From Physcia stellaris (taxonomy: Eukaryota > Ascomycota > Lecanoromycetes > Caliciales > Physciaceae), in NCBI GenBank assembly GCA_018902385.1, contig JABSSW010000010.1, forward strand, positions 62,001-126,000: DNA of 64,000 bases, read 5' to 3'. Below, piece after piece: positions 26,001 through 39,326 of the stretch. The number at the start of each line of letters is the position of its first letter. The first letter of the stretch is position 1. Below the pieces are notes generated by a model. It did no database searches, was not told the origin of the DNA, and saw only the letters and a program-made list of their open reading frames with translations. A program made the translations under genes and the position numbers.

Positions 26001-26207
26001 CTGAGAAGACGACTCGATGCCGGGACACATGAAAGGCTAAGTAACGAAGAACAATTTTTAGAAAAATTGCTTATCTTGATGCGAGATCATCAGATCATCA
26101 GCATCTCCATCTACGAGATGCTACTGTCTACTGCTTCCATGATCGGCTGGCTGGACAGGAATGCTGAAGCAGAGGAGACGAAAATACACGAAATGGTTGG
26201 GGGTTAG
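23080..26207 (+). pseudogene. VIT and von Willebrand A domain protein, broken
   Basis: The N-terminal VIT domain can be read in frame 1 from about 23101 to 23820. Landmarks are NKAIKNVIYVFSLYDE near 23210, KTSEIFETQIG near 23380 and LEIVYLNEL near 23440. This stretch contains TAA (23173), TGA (23266) and TAG (23320). The reading then shifts to frame 2 near 23820-23850, where the vWA domain follows with a complete MIDAS: DRSGS (about 23975), the GGTEL threonine (about 24195) and TDGE (about 24275). After 25180 a third frame continues to 26207 with a Ser/Gln-rich linker and a helical C-terminus, interrupted by TAA near 25258 and TGA at 25887. Fungal VIT/vWA proteins are normally single large proteins. 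A 25118-25182 intron could explain the last shift but not the stops. The 5' part lies in the RIP-like zone. Confidence 0.85.
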
Positions 26208-28469
26208 GCATTCTGTCTATATATTGGTATCATGCGACTCGCTAAACGACTCTTGCACATAGCGATTAGCATATCAGTTTTTAGATGCTATACGCAAGTC
26301 CGAAATAACGGTAAAGTCTTGCGATTTTGGTGGAGTGATTGATCGATCTCGTGGCTTAATGGACATGATCACTCAATTCGCGTTGAGGTAGACTCCGTAA
26401 TGTCATCTGTCCATGAGCCATAATTGGAACCCTGCTGCACTTGACGTACTCTCGCACATCGTCCGTGCTCTTCATCGCATAATTGATATGTAGATTGCGG
26501 TCGAGCTTCCTACGGTGCGGGGCTAATAGTCGGACGGCACAGCAAGCAAATACCCCAAAGACCAATCAATTTCTGATAGAGTGCTTCCATGCCTAGGTCG
26601 ATCAGGAGACGCAGTGGCAACCAGAACAGCGACGAAGAAGAGTGTCTGCAGAGAAGAGCGGTAGTAATCAGTGAATACAGCAGAAGCTACATTGTTTTTT
26701 CAGCCAGCAAAGGCTAGTAGTTTCTGGAGCTCGTCGTCGTGGATGGCGAATCGCAACAGCCGTGAAGGTGATGAGGAGATTCACTTGATTATTACTGGAC
26801 GAATGGGAAGTATAACTATAAACTTTCCCCAAGCTAGGAATCTAATATGACCGTCGTCATTTGTATTCATGATCAATCAGTGACGAGAGCAACAACAGGA
26901 TGAAATGGTTGCTGCGAGAAGCTGTTGAAGCTGACTTACAATCAATGACCGTCTGCGAGAAGCTGTTGAAGTCGACTTACAATCAATGACCGGTCCCATC
27001 TTAGTTCGTGGTATCTTCATACTTCATGACGCGTCAAACAATGGCACAAGACCAGATCGACACTGTGGAGGTCATAAGATGCAGAAGTGGTTGTTTGGGG
27101 TTTTGCGAAGTAGATGTCTCGGCGGCTCGCAATTTCAACACCTTACGTCATCGGTCAAACTATTGGCAGATCATCATGGAATCTCTATCCAGAGGATGTA
27201 CGCTTCTGCTCAATTGCAAGACATGGCTTTGAAGCCATTGAATATCGAGAAGTAATGTCTTCATAGACTTTACCGTTCTAACAAATAAGTCAGATCCAAC
27301 CCGAACGCTTCTTGATGTGCTCCTGTGACCTTGGAAGAAGTGATGAATCTAGAGTACGAGAAAGGACTCTGTAATACTGTGAACCTCATTGGATGAGAAC
27401 TCCTTGAGGCCTTGGCAGCTACAATCTGGGGTGGCGGACTTAGCCGGGTCAGTTGCCCAAGAATCCACCAGATACGGAGGTATCTCACTGTAGTTATGCA
27501 TCCACACTATGACTGTCAACTAACATCAGTAACTGGCAATCCTTTTCAGGAGAGCTTCTCGATCCGAGCGTCGTGTCACATCCAGCAAGCAGGTCAACTG
27601 CAATTCAAAGCTATCAAGGTGCTCTAGAAGCTCATTGATGATGCCCGCTCTCGAGCCATCAAGAACGGCCTTTCGAACTCGATTCCAGTTCTCTCATTAA
27701 GTGCTGCCCGTCCTTGCTGTAAATGCGTTGAAACCTGACAGGACCAGCTTTGGAAAAAATACTCTAGAAAATCGTATCCTAACTCGGCAGCAGATCCTGG
27801 TTGCCTTCTTCAACACTCATACTGTCTTCCTCATCCCTCTAATTACGTGGCAGTGGAGAGCGATAGTACGGGAGGCGAGTAGGTTCAAGGTATTACCGTG
27901 GAGAGCCTGTAGAAAAATACGGTCGTAGAATAAGGATCAAAGGACGACTTTCAAGTTCTGTGACTGTCATCGATCGAATCATGTCTATCGTACCATGCTT
28001 TCGTGCGTACACTTAGTATTCATGTGAGAGCGGAATGCAGCCCCTACTTATCTCTCCGACCCCGAAGCTTTCAGTTTCCACTCCAAAAGCGCATCATCGA
28101 AATGCGTTCTTGAATCTTCCATGAAGCGACCCGAGTATGTGCGAACGATTAGCTCTCACAAGCACTGTCAGCGGATTGGATAACGCGTGTCAGTGCACGT
28201 TTTAGCCGATAGATTAGTAAGAGAAGCAGGTCCCATGCACAATCTCGTACAATTGCATGCATGCTTTATCCGCTCTCATGCGAATAAGATCATTTTCATC
28301 AGTCCTTTCATACTACATCATCGTCTCGGGAAGATGGCAATGAGCTTCCTGCAAATATCGATATTCCTCATCCCACTACTTTGTCCAGATCGTGTCACCT
28401 ATCCAGATTCTGCGCGCTGATCAGGACGACCCAGGTCTCAAGAGCTGCTTAGTTGCAGTACGAAGGAGA
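26208..28469. other. Intergenic region, no gene recognised
   Basis: Base composition is that of the island, but open frames are short on both strands (longest about 89 codons at 26986-27255) and none resembles a family I know. It contains one 41-bp tandem duplication at 26911-26992. The last few hundred bases probably include the promoter of the adenylate-forming gene. Confidence 0.5.
26911..26992. repeat. 41-bp tandem duplication
   Basis: ctgcgagaagctgttgaag followed by (c/t)gacttacaatcaatgacc occurs twice in a row. The copies differ by only a few bases, so the duplication is recent. It is not obviously part of a gene. Confidence 0.85.
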
Positions 28470-30271
28470 ATGCCCCCGACATCTACCAGTATGGCACCTT
28501 CTGATGGGAAAGAGCCATTGTCCGAAGTTTTCGGTGAAACGCTGAACTATACGGCATTAACTGTAGGAGAATTGCTTGCAGCCTCTTCAACCGCCAATGC
28601 AAACCGTACAGCCCTCGTCTGCCTGCATCAACCAGCATCGCTATTCCGGGAACTCGCGGGCGGAGATGACGCAGAGCATGAACCAGCAACGTATGTCAGA
28701 TGGTCTTATGCCCAAATCCAATTTCTTGCGGACAGATTAGCTGCAAGTCTAAGCTTTAGAGGTATAGAAGCAGGAGCGCCCATTGCCACACTGTTGCCCA
28801 ATGGAGCTCAACGAGTTATTATACAGTGGACTGCCGCCAGATTGGCTTGTCCTCTCGTTCCCCTAGACCTACGCTTGTTATCCAGTAGCAGTCAAGTCGA
28901 GCACATGTTAAGGCTGTCTCACGCCAAGGCTCTGCTTGTATGGGACTCGCAAATGGCTTTGGCGTTAGCCCGCTACATGCCAGAAGTGATAAAGCAGATT
29001 GATTTGAAAATTATTGCATTGCCAGGTGGCGTACCGGGCTGGCAGAATTTCCAAGACTTAGCCAGTGAATCTCAAAGAGACAATATCAGGTCACAGACCA
29101 TAGGGACTGATGAAGCGGCTCTCGTTATCTTCACAAGCGGAACAACAGCTTTGCCAAAAGGTTGTATCCAAAGTCACGAAAATCTCATGGCTGGGGCCGA
29201 GGCCAACAGAAAGATCACCACCATGGACGAGAACTCAGTAGTGTGTGGGCACATGTCACTGAGCCACATAGCGGGTAACAACTACGCGCTGGCTTGCTGG
29301 GCCGTTGGAGGCACACTTGTCTTGCCAGCGGAGTCCTTTGAAGCGACCTCAACTCTTCAGGCGATCAGCATCGAGAAATGTACGCATGTACAAATGACGC
29401 CAAATTGGATGTATAAGCTCCTTCGTCATCCTTCGTTGGCTACTACAGACCTCCGGTCCATGAGGTCTGTGTGTTTATCAGGAACGAGCATTGCGCCGGC
29501 CCATATTGCTCAATGTAGGACTGGTTTCAAGTTGAACGCTGTGACGAACCGCTTCGGTATGACAGAAGGTTCGCCAACTATAAGTATGCGATATTGTACG
29601 AGTTCGGTGTCTTGCATGGATGACACAGTGGCCGTTGGGTACGTTGCGCCTGGAGCTAGAGTAAGAGTATGCGCCCCTGGTAATAAGGCCCCGCTTCCGA
29701 GAGGGACCGCTGGAGAACTCCATCAAGGAGGGGCACAAGTCATTGAGCAGTATCTGGATAGGGCTCGAGAGGCCTTCTATACGGACTGTTTTGGCTCATG
29801 GCTCATAACGGGTGACCGGGCTGTCATGGATCCGGACGGGAAGATCTGGATCCTAGGGCGCTATAAAGATGTCATTATTAGGGGTGGTCTCAACCTTTCA
29901 CCAGCTGTAATCCAGACTGTCCTGGATGGTTTCCCGGAGTTAACGTGAGTCTTGCCAACATTTTCTGTTCTCCTCAATGCTCATAAGATCTGGCTCACGA
30001 TCACTAGTCTCAAGTCGTGGGGCGAAAAGATACTGCAATGGGCGAGGTTCCCGTTGCCATCGTCTCATCCATTGAAGAGAATGTTTCAACAGAAACTCTG
30101 CGTCAAGCAGTTGTTGATAAGCACGGGCTTCATTACGCACCGGAGAGCATCATTCGACTGGAGCTGCTTGGAATGAAGGAGTTTCCCATGACTTCCACAG
30201 GCAAAGTTTGCAAACCGGACCTCGTGGCTGCACTCGGACAGTACCTTGCCAGCCAAACGATAAGTGATTAG
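28470..30271 (+). CDS. Adenylate-forming (AMP-binding, acyl-CoA synthetase-like) enzyme, one intron, frame problem
   Basis: The ATG at 28470 opens a frame of about 492 codons with the ANL superfamily motifs in order: IFTSGTTALPKG (residues about 218-229; the usual second Gly of TSGTTG is Ala), NRFGMTEGSP (about 360), LITGDRAVMDPDGKIW and GRYKDVIIRGG (about 450-480). A GTGAGT...CACTAG intron lies at 29945-30007. The second exon continues with VVGRKDTAMGEVPVAIV and ends with the catalytic-lysine motif PMTSTGKV. Joining at the canonical sites puts exon 2 out of frame by one base, so a small indel near 30008-30011 or an unusual splice is needed. Such enzymes activate a carboxylic acid as the adenylate, then usually the CoA thioester; the substrate cannot be read. 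No polyketide or peptide synthetase gene is adjacent. The next gene converges from the right. Confidence 0.82.
29945..30007 (+). other. Intron in the adenylate-forming gene
   Basis: Donor gtgagt, an internal ctcac branch-like site, and acceptor cactag; 63 nt. It falls between the GFPEL and VVG motifs of the C-terminal domain. The stop codon that ends the exon 1 frame lies inside this intron, which supports splicing. The frame after splicing is off by one. Confidence 0.7.
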
Positions 30272-30505
30272 TAGTAAAATTGTTTGTAATTCTCCATAAG
30301 GTTAAAAGATTTAAGTTTATTATGCATTCGGATTGAACTTGCAAAAATCAGAGGTCATCTTACGCAAGGATTTAATGGTTTACTTCTATCGAGTACGCAT
30401 TGTCACTTAAATGTGCACCTTCAATCCTGCGACATTGCCTTAGTCCAGTATTTTTTTTGAAGGTCGCCTGGCCCAATGGCAAGGTGGCGTTACACATACA
30501 TTGTC

Positions 30506-32480
30506 CTAGTCTTTCAGCTCTTTCCACATTGCTTCGGCTAAACGACTAGCTAAATATGAGGGAATAACGCAGTAGTCGTCCTTTACGTTCCGATAATGAA
30601 TTTGGGCTTCCAGCCTCAATGCGGCGAAGTCTTCGTCTGCGTTGATATTGAAATAGGCGATCGGAGGACTGGGTGTCATGTTGATGTGTACATTGCGAAA
30701 GGCCTTGATTTCTGCTTCCATGTGGTTGGCCAAAGCGTCGTACGAGGGAAGTTCAACCTCTTCGACTACAGAAGGAACAACTGATGGCATAGCGATTTGT
30801 TTAAGCCATGACTCAAGGGGAGAAGCTCCGCTGTTCCAGTCCGTGGCAGTCACTACACTCTGATGACTGGATATTTCAAACCCATTGGTCTTGGAATTTT
30901 CATTACGGCGGCCATTGTCCTCGCAACCTGACAAAGTTCGCTTAGGTGAGGGAAGGGGCAGGACAGGATGCATCGTCCACATCCCAATTATCGGACAGGT
31001 TGAAGACAATAACCTGCTAAAATAGAGTCGCAAGTCCTCTTCGGCTTGCTGGTACGCAACAGCGTCCTCCGAAACTGTCAACCGCTTAAGGAAGTGTTCT
31101 ACGTTATCTGAGTCCATAATTACTGCAGAAAATCTGCAGAGAACCAGTATCACTTCAAAAGTAAGCATTTGCCTGCACTTAGCCTATATCTACGTACCAC
31201 TTGATCAAACAAGGATTGCAGGAAGGTGTCATGGCGACGCCCGAACATTCAGTTCTTGGACAATGCCCGGGTCTGACTTGAATGTGCCTTATCACGATCG
31301 ACATGGCCAGGAATGCACCTGGAGAGATGCTTTAATTCCCGTCTGCTTTGCTCACCATCACAACTCGATCGTCATCTTCCATATGCAAATCGCCGTCAAT
31401 AATCTTGGATTCATCAGGTTTGTTCTTGAACTGTGCACATGTAAACCATTCAAAGGGCTGTCCGAAAATGTTGATGCGTGTAAAGCATAGCAAGGAGAGG
31501 GTATCAGCACGTACTTCTCAGTGACAAATACTCGTAGGGCAACAACCAGTACTTTTTCCAACGCGTTCGCGAATTGAATATTGGATGCTTGTAAACTGGT
31601 AGACGAATGGGCAGTCTGTTTCTGTATTCGCAGTACCGCTTGATATGTTCGCCAGTCTGCTTGATTATGGCTTACAGACCGTCCCGCATCTCTCTGTAAT
31701 GATCGCATATATACCAAAATCTGACGGGCGAGGCCTCTTACGCTGACCATGGATGTCTGTATTGCATCTGCCTAGATTGAAATAACATCTAATCTTGTTC
31801 CGGCCATGTTAGCTGTTGCGTTCGCTTTGTGCTCTGTTTCTTTCACAAAATATTGTACCTGACGGAATGAGGCTTGGTCTCCATAGCCTTCGACGGCGCC
31901 CTGTCATTTCCTTGCCTTACAGAGTTTTCGAATGTTCATTGACGAGAAGGTTTGCCTGCGTCCATGTAAGCACTCAATGCTTTAATTCGTAGACGGTATT
32001 TGGCTTACGATCAACGCATAGCAATCAACAGCTTTAAGCTGTTTTGTTTGCGGCCACCAGAGCCCTAAGCCTTTTCACCTTCTCGCGTAAGGAAATCGCC
32101 CAACGGGTCTTTCGGCCAAGAATAGCAAACGCGTCTGTGTATCGCCAAAGGCCGAGCAGGGTCTCGAATGTCTCAAGCGTTGTCATGAGATCTTGTAGAG
32201 GTAGTCTGCGAGCAAGAGTCATTCCCCGAACAGCATTAACATGGCCAGCATTGTCATGTCATCGGTTTGTTCCAGTCCCTCCAGATATTGAAGGGCATGC
32301 TTCAGGCCGTTCAACTCAATAACCGCGCCTTGATACTCTGACGATGCCCCACCCGTCTCTTTCAATCTTTGCATATCTTTCTGATCAGGTCTGCTGGAAG
32401 GAGTTGTCAGCAAGGGCCGGACGCGATGCTAGATCCACTCACTCATGCTGTTGATAAGATCTCCTACAGAGGCAGGCGTC
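30506..32480 (-). pseudogene. Fungal N-terminal helical domain plus ubiquitin-like domain protein, broken
   Basis: The minus strand carries, in order, KETGGASSEYQGAVIELN (about 32350), ETFETLLGLW and RKTRWAISLREKVKRLRALV (32222-32034), GLARQILVYMRSL and SNIQFANAL (31735-31550), a segment around FEWFTCAQFKNKP (about 31430), SISPGAFLAMSIVIR and HCPRTEC (about 31325-31240), and a 30506-31168 C-terminal frame starting near IMDSDNVEHFLKRL. This is the order of a common fungal family with a STAND-type N-terminal helical domain followed by a ubiquitin-like domain. Faults are a frameshift near 32035, TAG at 31772-31774, a frame change just before a GTACGT...GGACAG intron (31458-31514), and TAA at 31332-31334. 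The first ATG is probably near 32477. Stops in three places argue for a pseudogene. The last 220 codons are uninterrupted. Confidence 0.7.
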
Positions 32481-32903
32481 ATGGTCGAGCCATATCAGAC
32501 CACACTATCGTAATCCCGCTTACAGGTCTTGCTCAGTTGTCGAGGGAAGGAAACATGATGATATTGGAGTGCGCGAGCTCTGCGACTGAGGCGCAGACCT
32601 GAGCTGTCAGCCTTGCTGGCGTTTGCTTGCATGAGGAGGCCTCCAATGACAGCTTTCGAGCTGTATCCATAAGGCTGTGGGGCCGGAAAGATGATAATCA
32701 TTCGACGAGGCTGATTGTTTACGTTTTCCGAAGCTTGAACCGATTAGGCCTAGTTCTAGCAGCTTGGCGCACTTTTGCCTCACTCTTCATCCGACACCAA
32801 GGCCGTCCAACTATCATGCCTGTTACAGGTCTGGAAATCAAAAGCACTTTTTCTCCAGCTGTCTCTTCGCATTTGGCTTCCCTAGGATGGAATAATTGAA
32901 CAC

Positions 32904-33047
32904 TGTAGAACTAAATGACCAATCAGAAACCGCCAAAAGCTTAGTAACTAGTGCGCACTTCAATGACATTAAATGCTAAAAATCATGTAAATTAGCATTC
33001 GATAAAACAGTATGCAATCAATGATTTATCTATTCAGAAATTTTACA
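32904..33047 (+). repeat. Copia 5' LTR
   Basis: It aligns over 144 bases without gaps to 43869-44012. By hand I count 20 differences. Sixteen are transitions at CpC (4), CpT (6) or ApG (6). The other four form two adjacent pairs that include transversions. Confidence 0.95.
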
Positions 33048-33663
33048 GTTATGAATTCGAATCACGCTTATTGCTGCATTCAATACGTGATCTAATTGAT
33101 TATCAATATTTTCAGCATTCGATTGCTTCGACAGATTAACACGAAAAATCAGAACATCGCGAGAACACTTTTGTGTTTACACTTTTTACAATCAACAACA
33201 ATCAAGAATTTCTTTTTATTTATTCGTTCGTTCAAAGACGATGACGAATACGAAACGAAAACTCAAATTGAATTTTTCAAAAATTGAAACGCGTGATTTT
33301 CGATCGTACGAATCAAAATCACAGAATATTCGATTTGAAATTTCATCGATTCATTCAACGATACTAAATCAATAGAGAAAATTGAATTTCTAGAGTTCAA
33401 TCTTGACACACAACAAGATGCGAATTTCAACGAAAAACATGCTCGATACAAAATAACGACATCGAAATACAAAAAGAAATTTCAAAACTGAAAGAAGCAA
33501 AAGAATTTCATGACAAAGATAATCGATCATATTTACGATACAACAACGATTACAAATCTCAATTTTATTCAAATCGTTGAAATTCATTCATGAATCGTTT
33601 TCGCGTTCTCAAAGCACGTTTTGCACTCATCGATTCGACTAAAAGTTTGAAACTGAAACAAAA

Positions 33664-33954
33664 TGTAAAAGACATAACATCAGAGATGTATAGCAGAGAC
33701 AATAATATGACTAGACTAATAACTGCAAAACTAATTGCTTTGCAAATCTCGCAATATATATTCGTTTTGTCTGTTGAATTGTACGAATTTTTGAGTCTTT
33801 GCGCATGAATATCTAGCCGATATGCGATATGCGTGTTGAATGACTAGTATGATGAAACTGATCGTCTCGTGAGTTAATGTTTCGAATTTGCTTGATTTGA
33901 ATTTTTGACAATCGAGATTCGATTCGCACTGTTTTGAATTCTGAGTTTTTTACA
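33664..33954. repeat. Left LTR of the nested element
   Basis: Direct repeat of 39327-39616, sharing for example catcagagatgtatagcag and gaatatctag(c/t)cgatatgcg. Differences are mostly at CpT, CpC and ApG, with a few at TpG. Confidence 0.93.
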
Positions 33955-34539
33955 CGCGTTCTCTTTTAAACATCGAAATTTTTTGAAATAACAAAATCAC
34001 ATCGAATCATTGTTGAAGTTGCAAACTTGTTGTAAATATGTGACATTTTTATGATTTGAAAAATCGTTATAATCGCGATTTTCGCATCGAATATGCAAAC
34101 TTGAAAAATCATTGTGATCGTGATTTTCGCATTCGAAATATCATTCATTTCGATTCATATCAATCTGCGTTAAAAATCTGAAAATCATTTTCGTGAATGA
34201 TTCAGAAAAAACATGATTTGATGATTTCATTGTTTGTTTGCTGTTTTCAGTATCGAGAGTCTGATTTCGTACAATTCACAATTTTCGATTTGGTGACTTG
34301 ACAACTGATTGAATGACAGAAAGATCGAATTCGAATTCTTCTTTATTTTCTATTCTTTTATTTTTCTACTCTTTACACTGAATCGATGAATTGCTCGAGA
34401 AAAATGATTAAACGCGAAAGACGTCGAATAAACGCGATCGCATTGAATATCAGATTTCGAAAATCTCGTCGATTTTTTATTTTTTCGTTTCACATTCACA
34501 ATATTCAACGTTCAATTAGATCGAACAGCAGTTTCTGAA

Positions 34540-36120
34540 AATGTTTTTGACACGATTCAGCTTTTCATGCGTCGTAAGTTTTAAACAGTAAACAGCACGA
34601 AATTCGTGACATGAAATTTGAAATGATTGTTTCGAATCAATTGCTTCGTTAAAGAAATTATATTTGTAGACGTTGAACGCGTCATGATATTGAATTACTC
34701 TCGAGTCGATTGTATCATCAGAAGATTGCATTTTCTTTGCTATTGATTTTCAGATATTTTCTCGTTGTACGACGTGTTCGAAATTTGATCGCGACATTGA
34801 CATGACTATTCGAGTCAATTGTTTCGTCAAGAAGATTATATTTGCAAAGCGTTGAACGCGTCATGATACTGAATTGCTTTCGAGTCAATTGTATCATCAA
34901 AAGATCGCATTCGTCTTGTTATTGATTTTCAAATATCTTCTCGCTGCACGACTTGTTCGAGACATGATCACTTATTCGTGTTTACAGATCGTTGATCGCG
35001 TCGCAATACTAACATGATTGTTTTCGAATCAATTGCTTTATCAAATGAATTGCACTTACAAAATCTCTGAAACGTCACGATATCGATGACTGCTCGAGTC
35101 AGTTGTATCGTCAGAAAATTTGTATCTGTTTGTCATCGACTTCGATACGTTTTTGCTGCATGATTTGATTTTGATTTGTTGTCAATGTCGATGTCTTATA
35201 AGTTGATTCGTGAGTTTTAGCGAAGTTCTGACGAAATTCTCTTTTTCTTTTAGTTTGAACTTCTTCAAGAAGCAAGACGACGTGTATATGACTATGTGAT
35301 GAGTTCATTTGTTTAACTGCTTCGAGTTTTGAACTATGCACAATTAGCAACATCGCGAATCTTTTCGCGTAATGTTTGCAGATTTGATTTATTTCGAAAT
35401 TTGAAAAAATCTCAACAGAGTTTCGAGCGATGATATTCAATTGTGCTCTGTATGATGTGCTATGTGCGAGATCTCGTCGATCATTTGCACATTTCATGCT
35501 TTACTCTTCGATAGTTTGCTATGAAATTCACGTAAAATTAGTTCATATCAATGTTTATTGAATTGAAACGATAATTTATCGTGTAAATTGAAATGAAATG
35601 TTTGTTGCACATTTTCGATTATGTTTGCATGTCTGAATTCTGTCAAGATGTCTGCAACGATGTATATATTTTGCAGTTTACGATCGTTGTTTGCATGCTA
35701 AAATATAACGAGATGTTGAATTTGATTCACGCATTCTCGTAGTTTAATTTCTTCTGTATGTTCTAATTCGAACGAGATGTTTTTTCATTTGATCGTTATC
35801 TCGCTATCGATTTGCGCACTACATGTGAAAATGTAAAAAGTTCTGACAAGATGTCTGCAGCGATCTATATATTTCGCAATTTATGACTTCGTAATATTCT
35901 GCAATTTTTACATGCTCAAATTCTGTCAAGATGTCTACAAGATGATTTATATATTTCGCAATTTACGATCATTGTTTGCATGCTAAAATCGTGTTCGATG
36001 TTCGACAAATCATCTTGTTCGTGATTCGATCATATGTTTTGATATGTTTTCATCAAAGTGTTCGATCAAATGCGTTTCACATCATAATGTTCGATCAAAT
36101 GCGTTTCACATCATAATTCG
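34540..36120. repeat. Internal degenerate tandem repeats of the nested element
   Basis: Units near 34640, 34800 and 34950 share ttgtatcatcaaaagat and gattttcaaatat stretches. A second set (35620-36000) shares ctgtcaagatgtctgcaacgat and gtttgcatgctaaaat. No coding frame spans them. Confidence 0.65.
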
Positions 36121-39100
36121 ATCAGAAATTGTTTGCAAATAGCAACGTTTTCTCTAATGTCAATGCGAACGTGATGTATCAAAAGTAACTAATTTTCGTC
36201 TCACAACTGCACACGAGACTTACGCTAATGAACGAATTCAAATATCGAAAATCGTCGTCATTGTTTGACAACGAAATTGTCGTTTGTCAATAAACAATGA
36301 AACGTCATTGTTTATATCAGATTTTTGAATATGTTTTCGCGCAATCATCACGAAAATCGATTCGAAAATTGTTGCATTATTCAGTACTATTGTATTCAAC
36401 GAAAATTCACGTCTGATGCACGTTCGAAAACAAAAAAAACGAATTCGTCGATATCGCACGTCACTCGTTGTTAGAGTTCGAATTCGCAATTTCTTTCGAA
36501 AATTATTCGAATTCGCGATATTTTTCGTGATTTGATTTTCGCATATTGCTTGAATCATTTCGAAATGACTTGAAAAATCACTATGATCGTGATTTTCTCA
36601 TTTAGCAAATTCGAATTAATCGAAACGTTTGCAAAAATCGTCGCAATCATGTATCAGACTGACGATTGTTTTCACGTCAAATTGACGATTGTTTTTGAAA
36701 TTTTTTTTTCAATGATTTTCTTTTGATGAAATTTCATGAACGAATCATTCGTTTTGCAAAATTTTCGCTGTCGAAACGACAATCGATAACGATGTTGCGT
36801 CTATCGTGTTTGTTGAAATTTCGATGATAATGTGATCAATAGTTTTTTGTGAACTCGTTGCATTATTAAAATTATTTTATTGTTTGTTTCGAGACGTCGA
36901 TTTTCGCACGAACGATTTAATCGAATCGAATTGTTTCAGAATGAATGTTTTCAAAAACATTTCAAATGTACGTTTCGTCGACGTTTAGAAACTTGATTGC
37001 TTCGACAATTGTTTTATGATTCGCGAAACGTATGATTTTCGATCGAATATATCACAACGTATAATTTTAAACGTTTCGTCAAAAATTTTGTTTCAGACGA
37101 AATCTGTTGCATGTCGCAATCATATAAAAACTTGTAATTGCGAAATCTGTTGCGTGTGCAATCATATAATCTGTACAATTTCGATTGCGAATTTTCGTCG
37201 AACGATAGTGATCAGATAATTCATATGATTCGTATAAATGTCAAATTTCTCGATTTGACGCTGTTTATATTCGTCATTTGATTTTACACGAAATTTGTTG
37301 TACGTTGCATTTTTGTGATTTGTATAAATGTGAAATTTTCGTCGAACAGTCAGATGACAGAATTGACGTCTTCGTCGAACGATTTCTGATCAAATGATAG
37401 ATTGATATTTTCGAATGAAATGACAGAATTGAAAAATTTAATAAAATCGTTTCGATGTTTATACAGCATATTTTTTTTGCTCGACTTCAACGACAGAAAT
37501 AGAAAAAACGAGCGATTTGATGAGATCGTTGTCTAGACATTCAATCGAGTATATTTTCAATACTGTTAATCATCTTTCATTAAGAAAAATAAATAGAATT
37601 ATAAAGTAATTTCTTGCTCAACTGCGAGTCTATTGTATGCTCGTGACTCATTGCGAACTCGTCAAACATATCGCATGCTCATCAAATCTGTTGCAAGTTT
37701 GTTGAACGTGTTGTTTGTCTTTCAAGTTCAAAATACGTCAATTCGTGACTGAATGATTCGCATTTTCAGTGTCGATGTTTATGCTTTCAATCTTCGATAG
37801 AGTCGAATCTATACGAGTTCATTGTTCAAGATGCGCTTCACGCGAAGTCGTATTCTCGCTACGATGTACTCGTACGAATATATCGAACGTTTTATACTGA
37901 TTATAGATAACAAAATCGATTGTTTTTTCGATTCGAGATGCTCGAAACGAGTATGATGAAAAGATTCTGCATTGAAGAATATCAAAATCGAATTTGATCG
38001 ATATATTCATTTTGATCTTGTTGCATCGAGAGCAGTTTCACGAAATCGATTGATTCAAATCAACTTTTAGAAACTCTCATTCAGAAAACGTCTGAAATCG
38101 TTCTTGTTCAAAATCGATATTCGTACGAAATAAACGTCATGAATTTGAATTGATTGTTGCTCAATGTCGCAACATCGTGATTATAAATTTGAAACGAAAT
38201 TGTTTTGAATTCAACGAAAACATTATTTTTCAAATTGATTTTTGCATTTGAAATCGATGTGATTTTCTATTCATATCATGAATTTTATTGCAATTAGTCA
38301 TGCAAGACTTTTTGCGACGATGTTTGATGATAATGTCAACAATGTTTGTCACGAAAAATTCATTGCAATTATTGTTGATTGCTTGATCATTGAAATTTCC
38401 AATATACGATGTGAATTTGCTCGAAAACGATCAATTGACTCAATTATTGAGTTGATTCGATTGTTTTTTTCGTGATCAATTTTTGCAAAATCGACATCTT
38501 TCTTGTAAAACAGTATGAGACGAAACGTCGACGATACAATGTATCTTGATTGATTTTTCGTTAATTTTATCGAACGTGAATTTTCTATCGTCGTCTTTTT
38601 GATTTTGATTGCATTGCATTCATGCGATTTCGCAATCATGTCATTTCTCGATTTGAAATTGTATTGTATACATACAATTTTACGATCGTTAAAAAGTTTT
38701 CGTTCAAATCGTCGTTTGTTTTTGTCGAGATCAACATTCGATTTGTTCTTGAAAATATTTTTGATATTTTGATTTTTGATGAATAAAATCGTCGAATCGT
38801 TATTTTCGAATTGTTTCTCGATGACTTGAATGTAAAAAATTTATATCGCGTGAGAATTTCGACAAACTGCGCAAATTTTTTCAATTGTTTTGACGTTTTT
38901 GATTTGTGATTATTACTGTGAATAATCGAAAACTTGAAACGATTGACGTTTGTCGCTGAAAACGTCAATGAAATCGAATGATTGAAATCACGTATGTAAA
39001 TTTGTCATTGTATGAAAATAGATAGCTTGCTCTTGAAAATCTGTTTAGACTTTTTTCTTGTGATTTTTCAAATTCGAACTTGCTTTCTAGACTGAACAGT

Positions 39101-39326
39101 ACGTGATAATATGACAGTACAATCAATCTGAATTGCGATACTTAACTGTATAAAATAAATTTTTCGTTTCAAATCTGATTCTCGTTCAGATTCTCGTAGA
39201 GTGAATTTTACGTTCAAATCGAACATCGAAAACGTAACAACACGTTCAGTCATTGAACTGCTTGATTGCTTGACTGTTAACTATACACGAGTGATGCTAA
39301 TTTGATGATTATTGTAATTATTAAAA

